60,942 nt of DNA, taken from positions 1 through 60,942 of IMG/VR virus record IMGVR_UViG_3300036908_000165; one strand, 5' to 3'. This stretch comes from a virus. The notes below the pieces were generated by a model. It was not told the DNA's origin. It was given only the letters and a program-made list of their open reading frames with translations, and ran no database searches. Shown here piece by piece: positions 30,567 through 38,799 of the stretch (position 1 is the stretch's first letter; each line of letters opens with the position of its first letter). Both the position numbers and the translations under genes were made by a program.

Positions 30567-31052
30567 TCAATCGTTTTTGAATGTCTTCACTTCGCGATAA
30601 ACGACCCCTGCCTCTTCGAGCACCGTCTCGGCGAACGCGACATCATCCGCCCAGCGCGAGGGGGTGTTCTTGAACGGGATGGATACGACCTCGACGATCC
30701 CGGCTTGGATGAGCTCGACCGAGCATCGCGTGCAGGGCGCGCCACCCCAGATTGCGTTGCTGTTGTCGGTCGCCACGAAATAGAGCGCGCAGCCTTTGAC
30801 CGATGTTCCGGCGCGAGCCGCATTGAGAACGGCATTCATCTCGGCGTGGACAGTGAGGCGAAGCTTCATTTCGCGGTCGTTCAAACGTTCTGGCGTGTCG
30901 AGAACGCCGCGCGGAAAGCCGTTGAAGCCGGTGGCGCGCTTCTCTCGATCCGGGCCGACGATCACCGCACCGACTCGTGTCGAGGGGTCCTTGGACATCC
31001 GCGCTTCGTCGAAGGCGCTTTGGAGAAAATGGTTGTCCCACCGCTCGCTCAT
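30567..31052 (-). CDS. dCMP deaminase-like enzyme
   Basis: 161 residues, starting MSERWDNHFLQSAFDEARMS. Zinc site HAEMNAVLNAAR (His, Glu) with GGAPCTRCSVELIQAG (two Cys). Phage deaminases of this family convert dCMP to dUMP for dTTP synthesis. Located between two copies of the Cro-like gene end, so it looks like a cassette inserted between the regulator and ruvC while keeping both overlaps. Confidence 0.88.
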   Translation of the reverse strand: MSERWDNHFLQSAFDEARMSKDPSTRVGAVIVGPDREKRATGFNGFPRGVLDTPERLNDREMKLRLTVHAEMNAVLNAARAGTSVKGCALYFVATDNSNAIWGGAPCTRCSVELIQAGIVEVVSIPFKNTPSRWADDVAFAETVLEEAGVVYREVKTFKND

Positions 31053-31071
31053 CGCAGATACTCCTCGACCG
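31048..31071 (-). repeat. 24-bp repeat, native copy at end of cro-like gene
   Basis: See 30523-30546. This copy is the real C terminus of the regulator and carries the overlap with the deaminase start. Confidence 0.85.
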
Positions 31072-31276
31072 CCGCGTCCTTGCCGGTGTCCAGCTTCAGC
31101 AGCCCCAGCAGCAGGGCGAAGTGCTCGGCTGGCACGCTGCCGCGGCGGAACCACTGGTTGATCGTCGGGCGCGGGATGTCGGCGTGCCCGTAATTATGTA
31201 GAAATGTCAACAGCTTATCGGGATCGCCCCACTTGTCGGTCAGGAATCGGGAGAAATCGAAAGTTGGCTGGGCCAT
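31049..31276 (-). CDS. Cro-like helix-turn-helix regulator
   Basis: 75 residues, starting MAQPTFDFSRFLTDKWGDPD. The helices KLLTFLHNYG and PRPTINQWFRRGSVPAEHF make a helix-turn-helix; a family of short phage regulators has this form. Divergent promoter with TAACA-type dyads directly upstream suggests autoregulation and control of the gene at 31330. Confidence 0.7.
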   Translation of the reverse strand: MAQPTFDFSRFLTDKWGDPDKLLTFLHNYGHADIPRPTINQWFRRGSVPAEHFALLLGLLKLDTGKDAAVEEYLR

Positions 31277-31336
31277 GATCCGTAACAATTTGTTATTGAC
31301 AAGCCGACCCTATAACAGTACGTATTGTTATGTCAA
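31277..31336. promoter_or_regulatory. Divergent promoter with operator dyads
   Basis: Leftward: TTGACA (31336-31331), 16 bases, TATAGG. Rightward: TTGACA (31296-31301) with a weaker TACGTA 17 bases on. Dyads TAACAATTTGTTA (31283-31295) and TAACAGTACGTATTGTTA (31313-31330) flank the -10 region. Rightward transcripts would begin almost at the ATG of 31330, so that mRNA may be leaderless. Confidence 0.75.
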
Positions 31337-31602
31337 GCACTGAGCGCATGGAGAGCGAGATGCGGGATCTGATGGAAGCCCATCGAGAAGAACTGCTCGA
31401 TGCAATGGAAGCACAGAATACGGCGCTCGCCGCCGCCCAGGTCGCCTACGCCGCAGCGATCGACAAGTCGCGGCAGAAGCTGATGACCGAGATTGAAGCA
31501 CGGTTGTCGGTGTGGAACGGCGAGCCGGCAAAGGCTCTGCCGGCTGCGCTCGATCCCGAGCTTATTTCGTCGGGAGAGAGTTCTGGATTAGCGGCGAGCT
31601 GA
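31330..31602 (+). CDS. Coiled-coil protein divergent from the Cro-like gene
   Basis: 90 residues. Residues 1-65 are a charged helix (MESEMRDLMEAHREELLDAM). The last 14 codons (ELISSGESSGLAAS) are the antisense of a 44-base stretch that on the other strand ends the 268-residue gene, so the C terminus was acquired by the duplication. Unknown function; may be a small regulator. Confidence 0.55.
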   Translation: MSSTERMESEMRDLMEAHREELLDAMEAQNTALAAAQVAYAAAIDKSRQKLMTEIEARLSVWNGEPAKALPAALDPELISSGESSGLAAS

Positions 31603-31604
31603 CC
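31561..31604. repeat. 44-bp copy of the 268-residue gene end
   Basis: One mismatch to 31981-32024, exactly 420 bases apart. Brackets the rightward membrane gene at 31622. Confidence 0.9.
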
Positions 31605-31621
31605 CGGACGAAGGAGAAGCC

Positions 31622-31882
31622 ATGAGTCGCCCAATCCCAGCTTCGGTCCTCGCCGCACTTGCCTGGGGGACGGGGGCGATGGCGCAAGCGCCAATTGGAA
31701 TTATGCTCTCTCTCAGTCTCATCGCCCTGGGAACGTATGCTGGTAGTAAGGCGTACATACTCTTTGTATTTAGCGCCGACCTCGGCGGCTTGGGCCGTAA
31801 GTTCTTTTATCTTTTGTTCGTTGCGGTCAACGCGGGTTTTTATGGATTCATACTTTTCGCGCACACGTTGTCTAACCCGTAA
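31622..31882 (+). CDS. Small membrane protein in an inserted cassette
   Basis: 86 residues; AAGGAG five bases before ATG. Two or three spans: SVLAALAWGTGAMAQAPIGI then MLSLSLIALGTYAG, and FFYLLFVAVNAGFYGFILFA. Rightward in a mostly leftward area and located between the 44-bp repeats. Possible holin-like or superinfection-type membrane protein; inference only. Confidence 0.6.
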   Translation: MSRPIPASVLAALAWGTGAMAQAPIGIMLSLSLIALGTYAGSKAYILFVFSADLGGLGRKFFYLLFVAVNAGFYGFILFAHTLSNP

Positions 31883-31885
31883 CTT

Positions 31886-31940
31886 TCAAGCGTCATAATT
31901 CGCTTTCGCGCTTGACACAGTGCACGAAGATTCCTAGCCT
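31886..31940 (+). promoter_or_regulatory. Hairpin followed by a rightward promoter
   Basis: TCAAGCG...CGCTTGA hairpin (31886-31915) after the membrane gene; TTGACA (31912-31917) with TAGCCT 17 bases on. AAGGAG follows at 31954-31959. Confidence 0.45.
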
Positions 31941-31966
31941 TTTCAAGGCGATTAAGGAGCGTGGGG

Positions 31967-32011
31967 ATGACCGGCCCGACCTTATTTCGTCGGGGGAGAG
32001 TTCTGGATTAG
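31967..32011 (+). pseudogene. Truncated 14-codon frame after promoter and RBS
   Basis: ATG 7 bases after AAGGAG; begins MTGPTLF and stops inside the 44-bp repeat. The promoter and ribosome binding site suggest a rightward gene whose body was lost when the repeat was joined here. Confidence 0.35.
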
Positions 32012-32024
32012 CGGCGAGCTGACC
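31981..32024. repeat. 44-bp repeat, native copy
   Basis: Encodes SSPLIQNSPPTK and the stop of the 268-residue gene on the minus strand. Confidence 0.9.
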
Positions 32025-32788
32025 TGGGCGCGAAGGTTCTCGAACCGCGTCTCCAACGAGCGCACCGTGTCGACGATCGACCACCCGGTGTGAATCTGCG
32101 CCTCGGTTGCGTTCTCGGCACGCGCCAGCGCATCGAGGCGATCTTCCAGGGCCTTGTTGCTGGCAGCAATCTCCGGGCGCTTGATCTGGTCTGCGGCGAC
32201 AACCCCTAAGTTATCCTCTATCCTCTTCATATCGCGCTGATTGTACTCATGCCGAATCGCGATCTCGCCGTCGATCCGCTTTTCGTATTCGAGCTGCGCG
32301 ACCATCGGCCATTCGTCACGGCGAAGCGCCGCGAGTTCGCTATCCAAGGTATCGAACCTCTTGGCGTCATTGGCGTGCTGCGCGACCGCCGAGAGAATCG
32401 GCTGCATCACTTCGTCGACATGCCTGATATCGCTTTTTCGCTCGATCGACTCCGCGACAATCATCGTCTCGATGCGGGCAACGTTCGAGTTTTCTTCCGA
32501 CTTCGTGTAAGCCCAAAAACTCCCGGCGATAGCGAACGAAGTCAGCACCAACCCGATGATCGAACGCCAGTCGGTCGGCTTGGCCGCCTGTAGGGTAATC
32601 CGGTTCCCGAGGTCTTTTGCCAGCCCCTCGAAAGCCTCTCGATTCTCGCGTCTCAGCGTGGCGACGTCGCTTGCGACCGTATGGAACGCATCTTCCATGG
32701 TGGTGACGCGCTGCGTCAGGATGCCGAAGTCCGTGTGGAGCTGGCCCGAAGGAGGCGCGGCGCGAGGTTTTATTTTGGATGTCGTCAT
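31982..32788 (-). CDS. Membrane-anchored coiled-coil protein
   Basis: 268 residues. Soluble coil (about 15-65), one membrane span near 75-92 (SIIGLVLTSFAIAGSFWAY), then a long coil (100-255; e.g. HVDEVMQPILSAVAQHANDA). Adjacent to two tiny membrane proteins and near the endolysin; a spanin-like or membrane-organising role in lysis is possible. No lipobox or enzymatic motif. Confidence 0.6.
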   Translation of the reverse strand: MTTSKIKPRAAPPSGQLHTDFGILTQRVTTMEDAFHTVASDVATLRRENREAFEGLAKDLGNRITLQAAKPTDWRSIIGLVLTSFAIAGSFWAYTKSEENSNVARIETMIVAESIERKSDIRHVDEVMQPILSAVAQHANDAKRFDTLDSELAALRRDEWPMVAQLEYEKRIDGEIAIRHEYNQRDMKRIEDNLGVVAADQIKRPEIAASNKALEDRLDALARAENATEAQIHTGWSIVDTVRSLETRFENLRAQVSSPLIQNSPPTK

Positions 32789-32795
32789 CAGGCGC

Positions 32796-32921
32796 TTACC
32801 CCGGCCAGTCCTTGTCTATCGCGCGATGGTCGAACCACCAATCGCAGAAATACCACGCCGCAACGAGTGCGAGTACGCCAACGATCGTTCCGATAACCGA
32901 GGCGCAAATCTCCTCCAGCAT
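32796..32921 (-). CDS. 41-residue membrane protein
   Basis: Starts MLEEICASVIGTIVGVLALV, one span, then a Trp/Asp-rich tail (CDWWFDHRAIDKDW). GAGG before ATG. Part of the small-membrane-protein cluster. Confidence 0.55.
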   Translation of the reverse strand: MLEEICASVIGTIVGVLALVAAWYFCDWWFDHRAIDKDWPG

Positions 32922-32922
32922 C

Positions 32923-33030
32923 TCAACCTCGCCATATCGTGAGCAGCGCCACGAACACGACCACTGCAACCCCGGTCACGACAGCAGCAACGACCGCTAT
33001 GTGTTCGTCGCGAGGCGCATGGATCGTCAT
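32923..33030 (-). CDS. 35-residue membrane protein
   Basis: Soluble 10-residue start, then IAVVAAVVTGVAVVVFVALL, a membrane span. ATGA overlap with the previous gene. Candidate lysis or accessory peptide. Confidence 0.55.
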   Translation of the reverse strand: MTIHAPRDEHIAVVAAVVTGVAVVVFVALLTIWRG

Positions 33031-33851
33031 CGCGCATCCGGGCTTTCGCCTTCCAGGGCCGCCGTCTTGATCGTACCCCCCATACCGACGAGATCGGCTA
33101 CGAGCGCGTTGAAATCGAATCCGTTTGGAGCTTTCAACGACGCTCGGTTCAGCACTTCCCGGCTGATGACGCTGAACAACTGACCGCCAGACGATGCGAC
33201 GGCATACTTGGCGATAGCGCCGTAGGTGATCGACCCGTTCATCCCCCACGTCTCGACGCCGACACCATCGGCGTCCCACGACGCCGAGCCGAAGCAGTGA
33301 CCCTGATTCGGGTTCTGATCCCCCGCCACATCCCAAACGAATCCCGGTGCGTTTGCCAACCGAGGCCAGTCGTCAGGCAACGCCACGCCAAACATCAGGT
33401 TTTCGAACAAGTAAATCGCGGCCATGATCTCTTGCTTGTTAGTCGCGTCAACCGACAGGACGCCGGCAATCTTGTGCTCCGGCGTTACAAATCCGGTGGA
33501 CAGCCAATAATCCAGCGCCGTGTTTTCGTCGCACCCGTTATCGGTGGCCGAATTGGCCGGATCGTAGCCGCCGATCGCCGAGTACATCGAGACGATGTCT
33601 TGATCGTCGAAGATCGTAGGCGTCCCGTTGGCGTTCCCGGTGAAGACGCCGATCGCGTGGGCCATCCACGCGATGACGCAATCGCCGAGATTATCGTTGA
33701 GGTACATTTGTGCCAGAGCCGGCGATGCCAACGCCCGGTAATCTCCCGATGACGGGGCAGCCGGAAAGGCGAGCGTTTGATAATCACCGAACCTCATGCA
33801 CATTTTTGGCGCGACCATCTTGCGCCGGCCGAATCTGTAGGAAAACGACAT
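33027..33851 (-). CDS. Papain-like fold protein (possible cysteine peptidase)
   Basis: 274 residues. NDNLGDCVIAWMAHAIGVFT has the Gly-Asp/Ser-Cys helix of papain-like enzymes; NQGHCFGSASWDADGVGVET supplies a His and the TWGMNGSITYGAIAKYAV segment recalls the Asn-Trp-Gly region. The spacing f Cys, His, WG fits clan CA. Often seen in phages as hypothetical proteins beside lysis genes. Activity unproven. Confidence 0.55.
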   Translation of the reverse strand: MSFSYRFGRRKMVAPKMCMRFGDYQTLAFPAAPSSGDYRALASPALAQMYLNDNLGDCVIAWMAHAIGVFTGNANGTPTIFDDQDIVSMYSAIGGYDPANSATDNGCDENTALDYWLSTGFVTPEHKIAGVLSVDATNKQEIMAAIYLFENLMFGVALPDDWPRLANAPGFVWDVAGDQNPNQGHCFGSASWDADGVGVETWGMNGSITYGAIAKYAVASSGGQLFSVISREVLNRASLKAPNGFDFNALVADLVGMGGTIKTAALEGESPDAR

Positions 33852-33852
33852 T

Positions 33853-34185
33853 TCAGATCCCCGTCATCGGTGGCGCGGCGGGATAGTTCGCCGCCGCGAT
33901 GAAATCCGTCCACGCCTTGTAGTCGGCCGCCGAGGTCCACGGATACGCCTTCGTTCCGTTCTCCGGCCACGCATCGGCGAGCGTCACGGTGAGGGCATTC
34001 GTCGTCCAAACGACCGTAACTTCGGGTGTCTCGAACATCACCGACGACAGCGTGCATGTCATCCGCGATGCGCCGACTTGGACACCCGACGCCTCATAGG
34101 ACTCCCCATCGACGGTCAGGACGGCCGTGCCGGGGCCGTCCTGGTTGATCGACACTCCATCCATGCTGAACGACGCATAGGTCAT
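33853..34185 (-). CDS. Beta-rich protein of unknown function
   Basis: 110 residues, Thr/Val-rich strands (GTAVLTVDGESYEASGVQVG and VTVVWTTNALTVTLADAW). Ends with Pro-rich tail. No signal peptide. Could be a small virion or carbohydrate-binding protein. Confidence 0.55.
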   Translation of the reverse strand: MTYASFSMDGVSINQDGPGTAVLTVDGESYEASGVQVGASRMTCTLSSVMFETPEVTVVWTTNALTVTLADAWPENGTKAYPWTSAADYKAWTDFIAAANYPAAPPMTGI

Positions 34186-34189
34186 GGAT

Positions 34190-34396
34190 TCAGCCTCCTC
34201 GAATTGCTTGAACGACGATCCAAATTAAGAGGCCGATGGCGCACAGGATTGAAAGGGGCGCGCCCCAAAAGAACGTGACCCACCAGCCGGTAGGAGGCGG
34301 TCCATCCGACATCATTGCCGCAGTCAAGGAGAGCAACCAGAAGCCGCCCCCGGCCCACAGAGCAACATCCAGTACGATCAAGAGCGCGTCGCGCAT
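34190..34396 (-). CDS. Two-span membrane protein
   Basis: 68 residues. Spans about 3-27 and 42-62 (WVTFFWGAPLSILCAIGLLI). GGAG seven bases upstream. Holin candidate, one of several near the amidase. Confidence 0.6.
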   Translation of the reverse strand: MRDALLIVLDVALWAGGGFWLLSLTAAMMSDGPPPTGWWVTFFWGAPLSILCAIGLLIWIVVQAIRGG

Positions 34397-34412
34397 GTTT
34401 TGTCTCCACAGT

Positions 34413-34439
34413 CGCCCCGGCGCACTTCACGCCGGGGCG
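34413..34439. terminator. Perfect 10-bp hairpin after the lipoprotein gene
   Basis: CGCCCCGGCG, 7-base loop, CGCCGGGGCG, in the 58-base gap between two leftward genes. No T-run. Confidence 0.55.
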
Positions 34440-34454
34440 TGAACGCCTGCTACG

Positions 34455-34823
34455 TCAGCTTCCGTAGGGACCGAAGTGGAACGGCGCCGACACCTTCATT
34501 CTTTCGCCGGTGCGCTTCATGGCGGCCGTCTGCGCCGCAACCGTCACCGTGCCCGATCCGCCGATGTTCGAAATCCCGGCGACGACATTGGCCACGTCGT
34601 TTGCAAACGTCGGACAGTCGTTGGTGACGTCGGTGATGATGCCGCCGACCACGGAATTGATCGCCGTACCGTCAGGCAGCAGTCCCGAGACGGTCGCCAC
34701 CGCTTGCGCGCCCGCGCCGAGTACGGTGCAGCCGGCGAGAATGTTTGCCGCCACTTGCGTCGAGGTGCATCCGGCGAGCAAGATGGCCGCCGAGGTGGCT
34801 GATGCGAGGAGTATCTTTTTCAT
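34455..34823 (-). CDS. Lipoprotein
   Basis: 122 residues. MKKILLASATSAAILLAGC is a clear signal with lipobox LLAGC (Cys19). The mature part is Ala/Val/Gly/Thr-rich with three more Cys. Anchored to the membrane or outer membrane; in the lysis module it could be an outer spanin-like protein or a superinfection factor, but it is not Pro-rich. AAAGGA upstream. Confidence 0.7.
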   Translation of the reverse strand: MKKILLASATSAAILLAGCTSTQVAANILAGCTVLGAGAQAVATVSGLLPDGTAINSVVGGIITDVTNDCPTFANDVANVVAGISNIGGSGTVTVAAQTAAMKRTGERMKVSAPFHFGPYGS

Positions 34824-34836
34824 TTTGTTGTTCCTT

Positions 34837-35175
34837 TCACGGTTGATGCGCGGCAACTGCCGCTACTGCATCGGCTTTGACGGCCGATATGTCTTTAGGC
34901 GTCGCTGTCGAAGGCAGGTTGGCGACAGCCTGCGCCGCTACCACAACGGGTGGATCGGGGGGTGCGAGAGCCCCCGGCTGGCTGGAAGACAGAAAGTTCC
35001 CGGCGCTGTTCAGGCCGCCGTAAACCATGAAGATCAGGGCGGCGGTTTGCACAATGTCCTTCGCGGCGCCGGCCGGAACATAATCCGGGAACGCCGCCAC
35101 GCCGACTGTTCCGATGACGCCGCATACCGCGATCGCGAGATTGACAGCGCCTTTTACGTTCGGGTCTATCTGCAT
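34837..35175 (-). CDS. Holin candidate
   Basis: 112 residues after GGAGGG. Two spans (AVNLAIAVCGVIGTVGVAAF and DIVQTAALIFMVYGGLNSAG) then a Pro/Ala/Val-rich charged tail, the common layout of class II-like holins. About 500 bases before the amidase gene in reading order. Confidence 0.55.
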   Translation of the reverse strand: MQIDPNVKGAVNLAIAVCGVIGTVGVAAFPDYVPAGAAKDIVQTAALIFMVYGGLNSAGNFLSSSQPGALAPPDPPVVVAAQAVANLPSTATPKDISAVKADAVAAVAAHQP

Positions 35176-35177
35176 TG

Positions 35178-35348
35178 TCAGAATCTCCCTCCAAAGAGAT
35201 ACAAGATAACAACGACAAGTAAGATCACACCAATGATCCCCACGCCGCCGTGGCCCATGCCGTACCCGTAACTTCCGCCCCAATACGGAGCGCCGATGCC
35301 CCCGCCGAACAGCAGCACCAGCACGATGATCAGCAGAATTAAAAACAT
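35178..35348 (-). CDS. DUF3309-like small membrane protein
   Basis: 56 residues: MFLILLIIVLVLLFGGGIGA, then GSYGYGMGHGGVG and VIGVILLVVVILYLFGGRF-like second span. Two hydrophobic segments around a Gly/Tyr/His linker match DUF3309, common in alphaproteobacteria and their phages. TAGGAGG before ATG. Confidence 0.7.
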   Translation of the reverse strand: MFLILLIIVLVLLFGGGIGAPYWGGSYGYGMGHGGVGIIGVILLVVVILYLFGGRF

Positions 35349-35357
35349 CTGAGCCTC

Positions 35358-35462
35358 CTACATATTCTTTGCCAAAATCCAGAACACATATACCACAACC
35401 GCGAGGGTCAGCCACCCCATCGCCGAATTGCCAGAGACGGAATCGGCAGCGGATTTGATCAT
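35358..35462 (-). CDS. 34-residue membrane peptide
   Basis: Starts MIKSAADSVSGNSAMGWLTL, one span (LAVVVYVFWILAKNM). No good ribosome binding site. Possible small membrane gene of the lysis cluster. Confidence 0.4.
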   Translation of the reverse strand: MIKSAADSVSGNSAMGWLTLAVVVYVFWILAKNM

Positions 35463-35472
35463 GGCGCGGGAG

Positions 35473-35688
35473 TCACGGTAGGCGCAAGCCTCGCGTGTCT
35501 TTTAAAGTCTTCATCATGATGCGGCGCAACACCTTTTGCTGCTGGACCCCGTGCTCTTCGTTCTCGTTTAGCCCCCACCTGACCGTGCGCTCCGGGATGC
35601 CCAGAACCAGACCTATCTCGTGAGGAAACATTCCCCGGTCCCGCATTGCCCGCGCTTCATTTGGCCATGCGACGGGCAACGGGGTCAT
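35473..35688 (-). CDS. Small helix-turn-helix protein
   Basis: 71 residues after GGGAG. WPNEARAMRDRGMFPHEIGL then VLGIPERTVRWGLNENEE resembles a sigma-region-4/Trp-repressor-type helix-turn-helix. Coupled to the amidase gene (ATGA). May regulate late genes. Confidence 0.6.
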   Translation of the reverse strand: MTPLPVAWPNEARAMRDRGMFPHEIGLVLGIPERTVRWGLNENEEHGVQQQKVLRRIMMKTLKDTRGLRLP

Positions 35689-36296
35689 TGGGGTACTCCC
35701 TTGATTTCGGCGATGCGCGCCGTCACGAGCCCAAGCGCCCATGCGTTCGTCACGAGATTGCCTGGGCATGCATGATGGTCTGCAATGCAATCGCGATGGA
35801 AAGCCACCGCCGTCTCTGGATTCCAGCCGAACCGCACGCACAGCGCCGCGATGATGTTGGCCGACGCCTGCATCGACGCGAGCCCTTGGCCGTTCGACGG
35901 GTCGTCGCCGCCGGTAGTGAAATTCCCGATCGTCTCGACGCCGTAGTAGTTTTCGTTACGGCAAGAATCGTGGACGCCATCCGAATTCACGTCGCAGAGC
36001 ACCCACGACCATCCGTCGGGAGTGCCCATAAAATGCGGCCCCGAGTGCCATCCCATATTCTTGTAATAGGGATCGAGGCCGGCGCCGTAGTTGATCCGCG
36101 TCGTCGGCGACCACGTATTCCAGAGCCCGAGACTGGGGCTTCCGGTGTTGTGCCAGACGACGCCCACCGGCGCCCACATGCGTCCCGCGTAGGATGTTCC
36201 GGCCGGGGCCGGTTTGAAGTTCGTCTTCTGGATCGCCGAGATGTATTTCACCATGGCGTCGGCGTCGAGCCGAAGAACGGGGTTGATGAAGCTCAT
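35685..36296 (-). CDS. N-acetylmuramoyl-L-alanine amidase (endolysin)
   Basis: 203 residues. Amidase_2/PGRP pattern: VVWHNTGSPS (zinc His, about 48), WHSGPHFMGTPDG, GVETIGNFTTGG (Glu) and FHRDCIADHHACPGN (zinc His and Cys near 170). Cuts peptidoglycan for host lysis. No signal peptide, so it needs one of the nearby holin candidates for release. Confidence 0.9.
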   Translation of the reverse strand: MSFINPVLRLDADAMVKYISAIQKTNFKPAPAGTSYAGRMWAPVGVVWHNTGSPSLGLWNTWSPTTRINYGAGLDPYYKNMGWHSGPHFMGTPDGWSWVLCDVNSDGVHDSCRNENYYGVETIGNFTTGGDDPSNGQGLASMQASANIIAALCVRFGWNPETAVAFHRDCIADHHACPGNLVTNAWALGLVTARIAEIKGVPQ

Positions 36297-36327
36297 GGCA
36301 GTTCAGTCTCCCGGAGGTGATCTCGCG

Positions 36328-38436
36328 TCACTGTAGACGCTCCAACGTCACATCATATTTGACCGTCGGCGTGCCGGTCACGCTTGTCGCGACAAGCGCC
36401 CATTGAACCGCCGTTGCCGCATCGGCATGAAGGGTCTCACAAGTTTGCTGGGCGGCGCCCAAATGGGTGTATTGCGGCGTGGCCGCAATGGCCGCCGTAA
36501 CGGTGTCGTTTTGTGAGTTCCCATTCGCCGTATATGAGGCCCATCCCTGAAAAGTTCCGGCTGTTCCGGCCACGGTCATCTCAAGAAAGAAACACATCCT
36601 GTAAGTTCCACCGCCCGGCGGCGCAGTGATAAGCGTCGAATAGCTGGTCCCCGCCGTTCCGCTGTACGATCCTTGGTTAACGCTCGCCACAGCTTCGACG
36701 ATTCTATTAAACGTTCCGGCTCCGCTTTTTTCGGCCATATAGGTCGGCGGCGCGCTTCCGGGGGTCCAATTCGATGACACCTCATTGTCGCTGAGGACGA
36801 CGTTGACGCTTGCGCTATCGTTGTAAATCCCGGCGGTTGCAGCCCCCGCGATCGCGTTGTCGCCGACGCGCCAAGTCTCGTTGACGTAATAGGCGTTGGA
36901 CGCATTCTCGAAGTCGATACCATATGTCCCAAGCCCCTGGGCATGCGTCGAGTTTAGCGACAGATTGCAATCGTTGTGCTCTATGGCGCCCTCGCCATAA
37001 GCCGGAAGGCCAGTGTTGGTCGTCGCCACAACAATACAACGCTGCGCAGAAGTGTTGACCGGAGCACCGATAGGTGGAGAATAGGCATTCTGAAATAGAT
37101 TATCGTGAATGTGGACTTTGAAGTGACCTTCTGCCGTGTCGTTAGCAATCTTAATGCCAACCGGCATAAGTTCAAAATAGTTGTTGTGAACTTCGGTTAC
37201 ATCTGGATTACTTAGATATAGACCCCCCACATTGCTTGCAAAGAACTGGTTAAGGTCAATCTCCATGTTGCCATAGTTATATGCAATGACTTCCCATGAA
37301 GTGAACCCTCCAAATAGGTTATTATGAAGCTTACCTTGAAAGCCCGCCGCTGGCGTATCGAAGATAATAGCGTTTGCGGCAGTCCACCCCCCAGAAAAGA
37401 CATTATCTTCAATATCCGAAGGGCCATTGATGCCGTGGAAATGGATGATCGACGTTGCCGCCGCTGTCTCGATGAATGCAAGATGCTGAAAACTTACATC
37501 ATAGGTGTAGTTGGCCGGGTTGCCTCCGGATTCAATTAAAAATTCATCTCCAGTTCCCGTATAACGTAGCGCTGATCCACCGGCTGTTGTACTTAAAGGC
37601 GCTTGTGGCGAAATGCCTTCAACACGAACGAATCCTGTGATGTTTAGAGTGGATGCGTGTGAACAAATATGTCCATTTGGAATTATTATTTGGCCCGCGC
37701 TTGAGGTGCTTTGTGTTTGCGCCGCGTTTATAGCTGCTTGAAGTGCCGCACTGTCGTCTGTTGAACCATCACACACGGCATTATATGGCGGCGACATTGG
37801 GTTGATGGGCGGGAAACCGCTGGCACCGGGCTCAAAGTCGCTGTTCGTCGGATTCCATGTCGGAACTTGCCCGGCCGTGTAGGTCGCGCTAGGCTTGTAA
37901 GCGAGGCCCTGAACCTTGGCGGCGTTCCCTACTGTGAGGCCCGAGGCCGTCCCTGTCAGGTTGGTCGCGACGCCGTCGAGCGGCGTCCCGAGTGCGCCGC
38001 CGTTGACGACCGGCGCGCCAGCCGAGCCGATAGCGATTTGCAGCGCCGCCTCAACACCAGCTCCGGCCGGGAAATGCTGCGCCACGCCGGCCCCACCCGT
38101 CCCACCGTAGAGTTGCGAGGTCGTCAGGCTGGGAAGCGCCGTTTGAAGCGGCGCCAACGAGTCGGCGAGGACGCCGTTGTTGTCCCACAGCACGCCGCCG
38201 TTCGTCGATGGAACGAGTGGCGTTTGGCCAGGCGCAATCGGTACGAGCGGCGCAATAGCGTCGCCAAGCTGCGTCACCGTCATCTTCTTGGAGACGCCGC
38301 CTTGGACAACATAGAGCAATTCACTGCCGGCGAGCGGCGTCGATACCTGCGGGCAGGTCGTCAGCGTGCCGCACTGCTGCGCCGCGGCGGGCGACGCGAT
38401 CAAAACAGCGACGAGAGCGATCTTCAGTCGGACCAC
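36328..38436 (-). CDS. Secreted right-handed beta-helix protein (tailspike-like)
   Basis: 702 residues from GTG with TAGGAGG six bases upstream. The N terminus VRLKIALVAVLIASPAAAQQ is a Sec signal with AxA cleavage site. Residues about 205-600 have the pectate-lyase/glycosyl-hydrolase-28-like beta-helix pattern: DGSTDDSAALQAAINAAQTQ and many NxF/NxI turns such as IEDNVFSGGW, KLHNNLFGGF and EVHNNYFELM. The end is a beta-sandwich. Position in the fibre cluster suggests receptor or polysaccharide binding; the signal peptide is abnormal for a virion protein. Confidence 0.75.
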   Translation of the reverse strand: MVRLKIALVAVLIASPAAAQQCGTLTTCPQVSTPLAGSELLYVVQGGVSKKMTVTQLGDAIAPLVPIAPGQTPLVPSTNGGVLWDNNGVLADSLAPLQTALPSLTTSQLYGGTGGAGVAQHFPAGAGVEAALQIAIGSAGAPVVNGGALGTPLDGVATNLTGTASGLTVGNAAKVQGLAYKPSATYTAGQVPTWNPTNSDFEPGASGFPPINPMSPPYNAVCDGSTDDSAALQAAINAAQTQSTSSAGQIIIPNGHICSHASTLNITGFVRVEGISPQAPLSTTAGGSALRYTGTGDEFLIESGGNPANYTYDVSFQHLAFIETAAATSIIHFHGINGPSDIEDNVFSGGWTAANAIIFDTPAAGFQGKLHNNLFGGFTSWEVIAYNYGNMEIDLNQFFASNVGGLYLSNPDVTEVHNNYFELMPVGIKIANDTAEGHFKVHIHDNLFQNAYSPPIGAPVNTSAQRCIVVATTNTGLPAYGEGAIEHNDCNLSLNSTHAQGLGTYGIDFENASNAYYVNETWRVGDNAIAGAATAGIYNDSASVNVVLSDNEVSSNWTPGSAPPTYMAEKSGAGTFNRIVEAVASVNQGSYSGTAGTSYSTLITAPPGGGTYRMCFFLEMTVAGTAGTFQGWASYTANGNSQNDTVTAAIAATPQYTHLGAAQQTCETLHADAATAVQWALVATSVTGTPTVKYDVTLERLQ

Positions 38437-38798
38437 AGGTAGCCTCCTACGCCGCCTTCAAGATGTAGTGGACAGTTGTTTTTCTCGAACAGGAACAGCG
38501 CGTGGTAGCTCGGCAGGACCGCGGAGTTGTAGAGCGCGACCGGATCTCTCGTGGCTCGAAACGCTTGGATTACGCCGAACGGCACGCCGGCGAACATCAT
38601 TATTACGGACCCGGAAGCGACGTAGAGCATCTGTGCCGCCTGGTCGTAGCCGACCGAAGAAATCGTGCTGAACGAGACAATCTGGTTGGGAAACTGGATC
38701 GTCCAACCGGCGTCGATCGACGGGCACGGCTCGGCCGGCGGGACCGCCGCGGCGGGCGTCGAGGTGAACAAAGCGAGCATGAGAGCGAGCCGACGCAT
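38424..38798 (-). CDS. Secreted KTSC-like small protein
   Basis: 124 residues. MRRLALMLALFTSTPAAAVP is a signal peptide. The mature part VGYDQAAQMLYVASGSVIMM then FAGVPFGVIQAFRATRDPVA resembles the KTSC domain (YDxxxxxLYVxF...GVP). Function of KTSC is unknown. Its end overlaps the start of the beta-helix gene. Confidence 0.6.
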   Translation of the reverse strand: MRRLALMLALFTSTPAAAVPPAEPCPSIDAGWTIQFPNQIVSFSTISSVGYDQAAQMLYVASGSVIMMFAGVPFGVIQAFRATRDPVALYNSAVLPSYHALFLFEKNNCPLHLEGGVGGYLWSD

Positions 38799-38799
38799 T

